Shown here: piece after piece, positions 22,967-33,586 of the stretch | How the letters are laid out: each line of letters starts with the position of its first letter | Position numbering within the stretch: the stretch's first letter is position 1 | NCBI GenBank assembly: GCA_023374045.1 | Contig: CM041780.1 | Span: forward strand, 33,970,337 to 34,034,336 | Source of the DNA: Limonium bicolor | Lineage: Eukaryota > Streptophyta > Magnoliopsida > Caryophyllales > Plumbaginaceae | DNA: 64,000 nt | Direction of reading: 5' to 3' | The notes under the pieces: generated by a model | The model's input: the letters and a program-made list of their open reading frames with translations, nothing else | The model's database searches: none | Told to the model about the DNA's origin: nothing | Position numbers and translations under genes: made by a program

Positions 22967-23283
22967 CTGTTTTTACTACACAGGTGAACATCAGGAGGCG
23001 GCCGTCGTGAGAGTAAGAAGGGGTACAAGTGTTACGGGTTAAGTGTGGCCTACGAGTTGTGCATGTACACTCGTATGGCAATTGAGTTAGTAAGATGTAT
23101 AGGATGTGGGGATTGTAAGAAGGATATGTATTTGGCTAAGGCTGTTATGTACTAATGTTCGGTATATTCTGTAGTCAGACCGTGGCAAGGTCCTGGAGTG
23201 TAAAGAATTCCGCTGTGACATGTTATATGTATGATGTTAAGTTGCGAGACCACATTTGGATTGAGTTGGGGTGTTACAAAAAG

Positions 23284-23295
23284 TGGTATCAGAGC
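23284..23295 (+). promoter_or_regulatory. Primer binding site of element D (initiator Met tRNA)
   Basis: TGGTATCAGAGC, five bases after the 5' LTR end. Confidence 0.92.
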
Positions 23296-26200
23296 GTAGT
23301 TACGCTCTGAAGACAAGAAATACCGAACTTAGGAGAATATTGAGGTTGAGATTGAGTTATGGGTTAAGGGTTGAGAGATAGAGTGTGAGGTGCGTTAGTC
23401 AGGACTTCCCGGTGTTTACCGGATATCCATAGTACCTAGACCCGCCCTCCACATCCCTAACCCTGAATACATGGAACTAACGCCAGAGAGAAGAAAGCCT
23501 TCTCCTACTCGGGAAAAACCCGATCTGGCAGTTAGTTAACAGTAAGCAATACGAGAAACACCTTGTTGAACAACTGTTTATGAGAACTTGAACGTTTTAA
23601 CTGAGGCGCAGTGGTGAAACAGGCGCTATCAAGGGAATTCTACCAGTAAGGGAACGGTAATTACCGGCAACATGGGTCGACATGCTACGCAGTCAAAATA
23701 ACCCGCAATACCAATGATAAGGAAAGCACTACGGGTGCAATAGAAAAGAAAAGGGGAAGTGACATGAGTACCGGACAGTGGTCCGAAGGAGCATAACAAT
23801 AGGATAATACAAAGCATGAGGATTGAGACTACTGGAAAGTCCAGTTAGAAACGGGAACTCCAAACCCCATACAATGAAAAAGGTTACAAACCTGGCCGAC
23901 ACAACGCGAACAACGGTGGAAACACATATAAATTGTATACCGAAATTGGACTACGATGTAGTGCCTAAAGAAGAATCATTACTGAGTAACCACAGCAAAA
24001 TGTGTGGAGATAGGAGCGAGGATTAAGACATAAGAAAATATTAAGGGGTTCCCTCAGAAAGAGGAACGCCCTGATGAATGACAAGTACTGTCAAACAACA
24101 AGGAAACTACCGGAGGGTCAGTTATCCAAAATAAGATATTATCGAAGGAGTCCCGAGGACTACCAATTACATGGAAATTAGAAGGAAGTATCACTACCAA
24201 TGTGCCTTGTACCAATAACCCATCCTGCATGGCGCACTTGCCATAGCAAGTGCTACCACGGTTAAGCTACACGGAAAGCCATCAAGGCGAGATAGGAGAA
24301 CGCTACAGTTGTAACACATATTAATACCGGATTGTAAGTCCTTATGAACGGAAGAATAAGACCTTGGAAAGGCCCGACGGTCTGACCATGATGAGATTAG
24401 GTGACACACCAGTCAGCAGGGAGTTGAATTTGGACAGAATACTAAATGAAATTAATAATAGCAACGGTATAACCTACTACAACAACAACCGACAGTACGG
24501 TAAGGACATCAATCCCGAACCTCAGGGAGAGGAACCTGAGAGATCGCTCAACAATCCGAGCAAAAACACTAAATAAGCAATAATATACAAGGGATGTATT
24601 ATAAGATACGATTGAGACGGTTGACGCAACGACTTCCAACGAAAACGGGATAAGACTCCCAAAGTGACCATTAAGAATACCAATAACAAACATTCTACAA
24701 TGAAGATGTTAGGAAAACCCAGAAAATTAGGGTAAAAGAAATGAACATAAGCTATAACCTACTAAGGACTAAAGATGTACCACCCTGGAAAAGGAAAGCC
24801 CGGAGGACTACCCCCACAGAGCGGGCATAGTCAAGCCGAGCAAACTGATGAATGACAGTTAATACTGTTTGTCTAACGCATTAACACCTAAGTGTGAACG
24901 ATCATCAACGGGTGGCGTAGTCAACGGAAGTTGAAAGAAGCGTTGAAACGAAAGTATAAGATGACAGGATGATATCCAACATGGACACCGTGAGGCAAAA
25001 GCCTAATACCAAATTAACCTTAACTACTAAAAGACATAAGTCTAGTAAAATGACAGTATTGTCAAAGACATTAAGTAACCTCAGATCACCTGAACAACTT
25101 CCATAGCAGGAAGCAGGATGCAACAACTTACCATGAAACCCGATACTACATTTAGTATGTAACCTAACGGTGGATAGTGCTCAAAGAACCAGAATCTTAT
25201 AAGGATGACCTGCAGATGAGTAAGAGTACAAATAATGAACTGAGACATTAAGCATTAAGAGCCTACGAGCCAAGGATGTTAACCACATCAGAGCCCGAGG
25301 TGCAGTAAGTTGTAAGAGAGCTTGTTTAAGCCACGAACGAACTACAATGTGTAGATGTGAACGATTACAAACCTATAACTTAGGTTGGGAAGAATATTAC
25401 CAAGAAAAAGCACCAATGAGAATATTGAAATAATGCTAAGGACAGGGGCGGAGAACGAACCATGCCTTTAGGGTGGGGATACCTCTCCTTGTTGTGAGGC
25501 CATGAGTGGGAATGAACCCCTCAAAAGGGCTTTCACTTATTAGAGATGCAATACGCTTTTGTTAGAGAATGGAAACTGTAAACTTGAGATTACTTTAGAA
25601 CATATCAGATACACTTGAGTAGTAAGGAAGGTTCCACAGATAGACCCCATATTCAACACCCAGGATGTAAGAATTAGTAATTGTCAGAGATAGACATTGT
25701 GAGTACACATTATGGCACGTCAAGTGACCAATGCTCAGAAGAGCTTGTGACTCAGCGGATGACTTCTTCAGGAACCAGTTAAGTTACATGGTAGATAGCA
25801 TCACTAAGGATGAAAGAAAGCGAGAGAAATTAGCCTACTTACAAATCTGAGATTGAAGCAGAACACCTTCGTATTAAGAGTTAACTATTTTACAGCACGG
25901 TATGACAACCGCCATACACCGGAATGAGAGAACTCCCAGTGTGTTTACACCAAGAAGGGATTGAGTATAAGGTAAGACATTAGAATAAGTGAGTAAGAGG
26001 TTGCACCATCAATGGGCAACATGGTAAGGGCCAACTACCACGGTAGTAGTGGTCGTGAGTACAATAGTTATATAAGGGGAATTAAGTCGTGGTGCGCGGT
26101 AAAGCGACCGTTAGGTATGAGCCGTCAAATATTGACACAGAGGCAATGAGATTTATGAGTTAAGACCAATATAAGTAAGGAAATAAGATGGTAGACGAAC

Positions 26201-26379
26201 TGAGCATTGATGCCAGTAGTCTGGACCTAGTTAGGTAAGATTTCACAGGAAGCACACTACCCATTCCTTGAGGAACTGGAAGTGCATTCCTAGTTGAACA
26301 AATGTGAGAAAGAAGATAGGAGGCTCTACGGAAAGAGACCTCAATTATTAAGAGACCGAATCAGTACGGGATACAGAAA

Positions 26380-27362
26380 GAGCTAGAGCATACAATACCC
26401 AAGAACGCAGTAAATGGATTTCCCTTGATTAACTTCAAGAAGAACAATAAATGTTATTAGGGAACGATGAAAGAGGAGATCGACAACAGAATACTTCATA
26501 ATTAGCAATAGCTAAACGTGTGACGGACACTATGAGTTTACTAAAATGAGACGTGGGACGACTGCACCCCACAGGGGCTTGCAGGCCTGACACGCTCATT
26601 TATGAGTTAGTTGGGTAAGTAGTAATGTACCAGTAAGGTACCCCATGCATGTAGACGAGTGGTGTAAGGAACACGGGAGGTATTCGACTCTGTACCACGG
26701 ACAACGACACAAGATCAGACAAGAGCAGCCATTACCACAAACAATCGAAGAGAAGAATTCAGTTGAACCAGCAACACAAGGGAATCAGAGAACAAATAAT
26801 TAAGGACTATGAAGTGCGAGAAGCACGGATTGTTAAGTATAGACATTGGACATGTCTTAAGATGAATAAGATTAAACTGTAAAGTGCAATAAGCACTAAA
26901 CAGTAGTTTCAGATTATGAATCATCCTCAGACCAAAGGTCAGTTGGAGAGAATGATTTAGACATTCGAGAAAACACTAAGAGTATGAACATTAGATCTCC
27001 AGGGAGACTGGATAGACGAGCTACAACTCATCAAGGCCGTGTATATATAAAAATAACACGTGACCATTGAGGGACCTTTAGTGCTAAACCATAAGCACGC
27101 AAGAGAAAGATATCCGATACTGTAAAAAGGATAAGAGAGGCAAATAAACCTAAAACTATCAGAGTCGTGCAGCAGAAGCTACCAGATCACTACCTTTGAG
27201 ATTAGACCAAACTAAGTTAAGGAAACGGTATAAGTACCGCTAAGAATCCTCGATACAGAGACTAAGTCATTTCTGATCGAATTATAAGTAAGATAGATGA
27301 CGTGGAAGCTAGAATGCTTAGTGAGAATTAGACATCTTGAACTTATGTTCAAGGATGATATA
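26380..27362 (+). pseudogene. Decayed Ty3/gypsy integrase and C-terminal tail in element D
   Basis: Translating across frames recovers HPQTKGQLER at 26922-26951, matching the HPQTDGQSER signature near the end of the gypsy integrase core. TLDLQGDW and ELQLIKAVY follow, in the place of the usual DFxGSWxxxLPLIEFxYNN. Further on, RILDTETKSF (about 27243-27272) and TWKLE...HLELMFKDD (to 27359) match the RILD..., TWE... and YPELF motifs of the plant gypsy pol C-terminus. At least eight stops lie between these points. It cannot make an integrase. The catalytic Asp-Asp-Glu region upstream could not be traced. Confidence 0.72.
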
Positions 27363-27367
27363 ATGCT

Positions 27368-27404
27368 GATTACGTGGGCGTAATCCATTTTAAGGGGGGT
27401 AGAG
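27368..27404 (+). other. Hairpin plus internal polypurine tract after pol in element D
   Basis: Arms GATTACG and CGTAATC enclose TGGG (27368-27385), and AAGGGGGGTAGAG follows (27392-27404). This repeats the arrangement next to the 3' LTR (39026-39062) although no LTR follows here. Element E has the same at 32233-32268. Confidence 0.75.
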
Positions 27405-27601
27405 CGAAAACCGCTTAGCGTATGTTTGTGTACTGAGTACATAAACTACGGTGTGCATAGCACAAAATAATTGAGAATATGTTTTACATGAACATTCTGA
27501 GATAAATCATGGTTATTGCACACAGAAGATGTGAATACCATACACATTAAGTACCTATCTTGTCAACTCCGGTGTGAGTACAAGTTAAGAGAATTAAGGA
27601 A

Positions 27602-28688
27602 ATCTCCCATTAGCTTACTTCAAAGCTTAGCTATTCTGACTTATGATTGGTTTAAGGGGAACATGTGTTTGTGTGGTGTGTTCGGGCCACCAAACCCGAA
27701 CCATCTTAACTTAAGTTACTCGTCCGACTATTAGGACGGTAATGAGTGTTGTTGTTGTATAACGAGCTTATCATGAGGGTGACATCATTCTCTAGGCTCA
27801 CCAGTGAATTAACAATGTTTGGGTCGGTTCCTAAGAGAACCGTTCCCATTATGTTATGTGTTGGTGGTGTAAAGCAATGTCTATTGCGATGTCATTATGT
27901 GCACGTTGATACGTGAAAAGTGTTGTTATGTGTTGTTATGTGTTGTATGTTATATGTTGTATAATGTGGAGTCTGTGGATCATGGATATGAATCCCAGTT
28001 TGTGATAAGAGGCGTTTAAGGATAACCCGTATAACGGGTAAGTGTCGTCTATTAAGGAAGTAGCTCCATTAGAGGAGAAACACTCTAGGGATAATGAATA
28101 CCATGAGTGACTTATCAAATAAGGATGTACTATCCGTTTGTTGAGCCCATTGAGGCGAGATGTTATGTGTTGTGTGTTTACAGTTGCATGCATGATTTAA
28201 ATATAATCAACCGCATGCTAAGACGACAATTAGTTGTGCGTGGCCCGGTAGCATGTGGGCTGCGAGATTACCATACCAGCAAAGGTGCTGAGCCCCTTGG
28301 GGGCCACCCTTTCTCTTCTTTTCCTATTTCAGGTACAAAGAGCAGGAAGCCGTTCGAGAGTAGGACGGGGTAGTCGTCGTACATGGGTAATAATTTAAGT
28401 TGTATATGTACAGTAGGTGTAGTAAGACCGAGATTGTTATCGGCATCAGTTTGTGAATACTCGGTACAGTTGAAAGGTGTATGTTGTTGTTGTGTTAATG
28501 GAAAAGGATAGTAATGTGTAGTCGCTCGGGAGTCTAGTCCATCAGACCGGTACAATTGTATATGTAATAGCCTTGTTAGCCACGTGGGTGGTTAACGGCG
28601 TGTAACACCAAGGAGTTAAGTAATGTGATGAAGTTTGTTTCCGCTGTAGTTTGTTGTTAAGTGTGTTAATGTTGGAAGGGGTGTTACA
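27602..28688 (+). repeat. Element E 5' LTR, last 1.09 kb only
   Basis: Nearly identical to about 37040-38125 and ends GGGGTGTTACA. It starts abruptly inside the LTR. The double hairpin CAGCA-AAGG-TGCTG and GCCCC-TTG-GGGGC lies at 28277-28304. Confidence 0.88.
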
Positions 28689-28693
28689 AAAAG

Positions 28694-28705
28694 TGGTATC
28701 AGAGT
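28694..28705 (+). promoter_or_regulatory. Primer binding site of element E
   Basis: TGGTATCAGAGT, five bases after the LTR end. It differs from the consensus only in the last base. Confidence 0.88.
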
Positions 28706-31700
28706 GAAGTATCGCTCTGATGACTGAATTACCGAGCTTAGGAGGTACCGAGTTAGGATTTTAGTACCTTGGGTTAAGGGTTGAGTGATAGCGTGAGAGA
28801 TACGCTAGTTAGGCATTACCAGTGTGTACTGGAAACCTACAATATCCTTCCCGCCCTCCACAAACCCTATTTTATAACTCGGGGAAAAACGCCAGAGAGA
28901 TGGAAGTCCACTCTTACTCGGGAATACCCGATCTGGCTGTTATTAAATACCTTTAGAGTACGGAAGACCTGTCATACGGTAGATCCCGAAAACTGGGAAT
29001 CCCGGAGACAGTTCCCATCTAAACCATGTTAACCGCATTTCATAGCGAAGAGTGAAGAATCTGTGTATAGAAGAATAGAATTTCCGGCAACCTGGGTCGA
29101 CATGCCGAGCAGTCGAGGATAACCAGCTTGCAACGCACCGACCGTGCAACAGGCAAGAAATGGATTAATAAAACCCGAGACGAGTGTCTACGGGACCACA
29201 GTTGATAAATAATACACCAACGGTATACCAACCGACAAAGGAACTACAACGTAGTGCCCAAACAAGAGACAAGTCTCAGTAACCACGACAAATACGTGGA
29301 ACGGGCTACGAAGACGAAACAATACAAAAAAAGGGGGTCTCCCAGAATGGGAAACACCCTAGTTGATGATTATCAGGTGAAGACAGTGAGAAGTCACCTA
29401 GAGGAGTTATTATCAAGACAGTAAGATCAGTGAGGGCCAACAAGGCCACTGATGACAGTGCGGGTAAAAAAAAAAAACAATACCACAACCGGTATGTGTT
29501 AAACCGATTGCCAGTTAGCATGGCGCACTTGCCATAGCAAGTGCTGCTATAACAGGGCTGTTCGGGAAATTTATAACCACTACAAAGTACTTGGTAAAGT
29601 ACCATAAAGTTAAATGTGATCGTCATAACAGTGGAAGGGCCTGTTAGCCTAACCTCTGTAATTGGAAGTACACTAGTCAGCAAGAAGCTAGATTTGGTTA
29701 AGGCAAGAAGGCACTATAGAACCATGAGAATTTTTCTTTCAACCCAGATTTATTTCAAACTCTTTCCTTTCAAAACCAGATTTTCTTTCAAACCAATATT
29801 TATTTCTAACCTTCTTCTAAACCAAACCAATAAAACCAAGGGCAGTTGATAAGAATTCAACAATGGATAAACTTTCCCTCGATTAAGTTCGGGAAGCATG
29901 AAATGAATATTGTCACGGGACAATATAAGGGAGTTGACAACAGAATACTTCACCTAGGCGTGTGACGGACACTACGAGTGTACCAATTGAAATGTGGGAC
30001 GACCGCACTCCGATAGGAGCTTGTGGGCCTGACAGGCCTACTTATGGGTTAGTTGGGTAAGTAGTAATGTATCAGTAGGGTACCCCACATATGTATACGA
30101 GTAGAGTCCGAAACACGGGAAGTAGTCGGCTCCGTTCTACGGTCAGCAGTATAAGTCAAACAACAGCTAAGGACTACCATGAATGGTTGAAGTAAAGGAA
30201 CCTAGTTAAGATAACTAGACTAAAGGAATTAGTGAATTCATTTCAAGGAAATGTCTAGGAGTCAGGAGGTGCGAGGTGCACTAACTGTAATGTAAAGACA
30301 TCATATACGTCTTAAGAATCCTCAGGGATAAACATGATAGCTGGAACGATGACCCAGCCTGTACATGGCAAGCAGATGCCTAATGTGGACACATTAATGT
30401 GCAATGAACGGAATGAAACTCCCAGAATGGGTACCTACACTACCAGGAAATGTTGATCTTCACAGAAGGAGATAATAAGCCAGTTAAGAACGCAAACAGC
30501 GTGGCTAACGGAATGTACCAATAAGTGTGAACCAAATGTAAAAGCATAACTCAGTAACACCCAGGAGCAATCCTTGAAGGGTGTTCGCATCAACAAGAGT
30601 TGCACGAAGTGACATGATAGAAACACAAGGGTTGAAACTAACACCCAGTTAAGACATAAGTTGTCAGGAGACGGACTGACAATCCTAAGGGGCATTCCAT
30701 GAAAGGAGACGGAATGCAACGACCTTGTCATGGAGCTCAATATAACATCCAAACCATGTAATGTTGTACAGAGAAGTACATGTGTGTGGACAGCCTACAA
30801 TGAGCGCAGCTCAAGGCAAATAAGGCTTATAGGCCACAAGTAAAATGTGTTATGTAAATTAGATTGATTGCAGAAGTTTATGTTATATAAGTGAATAGAG
30901 TGGAGAACGAACCACTGCACTAAGAGTGGGGATACCTCTCGATGCTGTGAAACCGCTGGAGCGGTAGTTATGTGAACCAAGCTCAAGAAATATGTTAAGG
31001 ATGGACAATATTATTATTTGAGAGCAGTTAGTTTAGTAGTATGTGTGTATAAAGTGAAGCACCGAGCTAAATAATGTCGGTTTGAGACTCGAGTGAGCAA
31101 CGCTCAAGGAGCATTCGGTAGTTATCCAAATGAATGACGAACCATAATGTGAATAATATAAGTATAGGTGTGGAAGTTAATGTGACAGTAAAAACCATGT
31201 AAGTTAGTGTTATGCAATGAGTAACAGCACGGTTCGCACCAAGCGACCGTTGCATAAGTATTGTTGAATAATAATGTGGCAGATGAGACCAGTTATGAGT
31301 TAAACTCAGTGGGGATGCAAGGTAAGCGATGTTAACAGACTGGGCAATAGGCCAGTGGTAGGTACTATGTGATGAGGAACTCAGTGGGAATTCCATGGCG
31401 AATCACATGAGAGATTTACTGTCAAGAGTTTACGCCTCTGCACTCTGTACGACTGAGTGTTTTGGTATTGCACTATGCAGTAATGATCGAGTGGGATAGC
31501 TAGGAATTGGAAACATGTTAATTGTGGAGGAATAATGTTATAATGGCCGATGCATTGGAAATGCAAGGCCGCACCAATAAAAGAGTACTTGTACAAAACC
31601 AAATGTGGAGACATGATTAACAGTAAGTGACTACAGTAGCACTAACTGCCAAATATCGGTATGGAATATACCCCAAATGTTGTAAATAGCTGAGAGAGCA

Positions 31701-32095
31701 CTACACACTAGGTAGTAGCTCAATCTCAACCAACAGTAAGTCGAAGGGGAACAAGTCAATCGTTGTGAAATACATAGGTGTATACATAGTAAATTGTTAT
31801 GGAAGTGGATAGAAAGTTTATAACTCACCGAATTCGCTAACGGTAAGAGGTACCACGCATCGGTTGAGAAACCATTGTTACCAAGATGAAGGTGACAATT
31901 GGGGATGTACAATACAGTAAGAATAACAAATGGGGCAATTAAGCTCTACAGTTATTAGAGTTTCACAATAGAAACTAGTGAGCCAGTGATTCAAGTGTTG
32001 AATGTGCATGGTGAACATGAGTGAACGGCTAATTATTAATGCCTAGAAGCCTCACAGGCCAGAACCGAAACCAGTTAAGAGTTAAAGCAAACTCC

Positions 32096-32211
32096 AATGA
32101 GAATTCTTGGTTTAGGGAATAAACCGCCAATATGGTTAAGATCGTCTAATCAGAATCCATTGTATAATAGACCGCGTGGAAGTTGAAGTACTTCACGACG
32201 GCAGAACGTTT
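32096..32211 (+). pseudogene. Decayed gypsy pol C-terminal fragment in element E
   Basis: One frame gives MRILG; after a shift the next gives MVKIV, a stop, SESIV, two stops, then TAWKLKYF. These align in order with the RILD, LVKVxWS and ATWELE motifs at the end of plant gypsy pol and with 27243-27330 of element D. Confidence 0.55.
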
Positions 32212-32232
32212 TAAACCAATGATTAAGTGATT

Positions 32233-32268
32233 GATTACGTGGGCGTAATCCCTTTTAAGGGGGGTAGA
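32233..32268 (+). other. Hairpin plus internal polypurine tract after pol in element E
   Basis: The same GATTACG-TGGG-CGTAATC stem as in D is followed by AAGGGGGGTAGA, 1.3 kb before the real 3' LTR. Confidence 0.75.
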
Positions 32269-32769
32269 ACGCAAAACCACTTAGTGTGTATTACCGTACA
32301 AGTGTACGTGACCTATGTTGTGCATAGCACAAAATAGTTGTTTTGATGATTGATGTGTGTGTTACGTAAACATACACATTCATTCATGGTTTAATTGTGG
32401 TAATTGCGCACAGAAGATGCGAATACCATTATGATAAGTGTGTTTATTTGTTAACAGTGGTGTGTGATAATACAAGTGTGGGGAGTAGAGAAACTCCCCG
32501 GGAACAAAACCCCGACGGTGTGTAAATGTGAAACTGTGTGTTGTATTTTGATAAAATATATGTGTATATATATATTATATAGTGATTCATGAAAGGGCAT
32601 GATACCGACATAGAACCTAGTGAGAATAAGATTCCCTAGGTAACAACATTAAAGTGTATGGAAATAACTGATAGACGGAGTTCTATCCCTTGGAGATGTT
32701 ATGATCATGACTAGAATGATTAAAAAGATAGAAAATTGGAAATGAGTGTTTTGCTTGATGCTTGAAAAT

Positions 32770-32900
32770 GAAGTGGGAAGTGGAACTTGATTTGCATGCG
32801 ATCAAGGGAAGCCGAACACAAATTGGAGTGGAAGGATAGTTCAACACTGATGCTGATCACATCAGGGTTGGATGATTCTTGAAGCTCCCTATAAGTGGTC
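32770..32900 (+). other. Conserved two-hairpin module, copy in element E
   Basis: Hairpin 1: CTTGAT and ATCAAG (32786-32806) with loop TTGCATGCG, which contains the palindrome GCATGC. Hairpin 2: CTGATG and CATCAG (32847-32865) with loop CTGATCA. Related to 6300-6436 and 38460-38597. Confidence 0.8.
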
Positions 32901-33236
32901 ACAAATAACCACGCTAAGAAAAGAAGCAAAGAGCTTAAGTTGGACTTGGAGTTGTGTGTGTTTTCAAAACGATTTTCAATTGGTACTTATAAACGTCGAT
33001 AAATACTTTACATAATTAAAGTTTTCTTACTTAACCTCACAAAAAAAATTTCAACTTTAAGTGATTGTTTTGATCTCCCAAAGGCACGGGGACGGAAGGT
33101 GTCCATCGCGACCGGGTTCTGCAAGATCACAGTGTATATCAAAGATATTTTTGATTGCTATACATGCTATGACATGTTGTGTGGTATGTGTAATAAATAT
33201 TATTTTGACCTTGAGTTCCTAAAGTGTATGCTATTA

Positions 33237-33464
33237 AGACCTATGAGTCTAAATGTTGTGTTACATAGACCTATGTGTCTAAAGGCTGTTATGTTATCAA
33301 GACCTATGTTCTAAATGTTGTTATGTTACCCAAGACCAGAGAGTCTAAGGGTTGTTATGTATGTGTAAATGTTGTTAAGATACCCGGACCATTGAGTCCG
33401 AGGTTATCTTGTGAATATGTTATGTTTGTATGGATGTGAATGTGTTACCCAGACCATTAAGTCC
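33237..33464 (+). repeat. Array of six small stem-loops in element E
   Basis: Units of the form RGAC-six bases-GTCY recur at 33237, 33267, about 33299 (broken), 33333, 33386 and 33451, spaced 30-65 bases. The outer pair is A-T in the early units and G-C at 33386, which also gains a further C-G pair; the last unit has A opposite C. Confidence 0.6.
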
Positions 33465-33551
33465 GAGGTTGAGATGTAAAGTGTGTTTGGTTATGGAAGT
33501 TTATTTCTATAAGTAATCCCCGTATTCTAATCCAAGATGTGTGGGAAGTGT

Positions 33552-33586
33552 AAACTTCAAGGACGAAGTTTTTTAAGGGGGTAGAT
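33552..33586 (+). promoter_or_regulatory. Hairpin plus polypurine tract of element E
   Basis: Arms AAACTTC and GAAGTTT enclose an A/C mismatch and loop AGGA (33552-33571). The tract AAGGGGGTAGAT abuts the 3' LTR. Confidence 0.85.

Larger units (their letters stand above)
18740..23278 (+). repeat. Element D 5' LTR (4,539 bp)
   Basis: Complete, with TG and CA termini, and matches 39063-41418 plus 50037-52193. Inside are a 15-bp perfect stem near the start, a GTCCGACCC/GGGTCGGAC island (21455-21650), a cluster of repeated hairpin units (22465-22690) and a double hairpin (22939-22966). Plain open frames recur in the 3' LTR only because the copies are alike. Confidence 0.93.
23279..27600 (+). other. 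Element D internal region, 5' portion (decayed gag-pol)
   Basis: About 4.3 kb with no frame longer than roughly 85 codons on either strand. Its first 300 bases resemble the start of the element E interior (28689 on), so both descend from a common ancestor. Only the last kilobase has recognisable protein similarity (integrase). From 23,300 to about 26,400 I could not identify any domain with confidence. AAGGA at 27596-27600 is the left flank of element E. Confidence 0.75.
28689..33586 (+). other. Element E internal region (decayed gag-pol)
   Basis: 4.9 kb without a usable frame. The order of landmarks parallels element D: related start, a segment at 29,860-30,170 similar to 26,400-26,700 of D, the pol C-terminal scrap at 32096-32211, the hairpin plus polypurine tract, a 1.3-kb noncoding 3' part with the two-hairpin module and a stem-loop array, then the terminal tract. 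No gag or reverse transcriptase motif could be read. Confidence 0.75.

Noticed and set aside
23284..23295. Possible tRNA fragment TGGTATCAGAGC
   Set aside because: It follows an LTR end at a fixed distance in three elements; it is a primer binding site, with no cloverleaf around it.
25440..25520. Possible reverse-transcriptase motif (ATGCCTTTAGGG...) in element D
   Set aside because: Only a few residues fit, frames break at once, and the related site in element E (about 30900) does not keep them.
27936..28373. Overlapping 85-88-codon frames, repeated almost unchanged at 37373-37810
   Set aside because: They are the two LTR copies of element E; identity reflects LTR age, not protein conservation.
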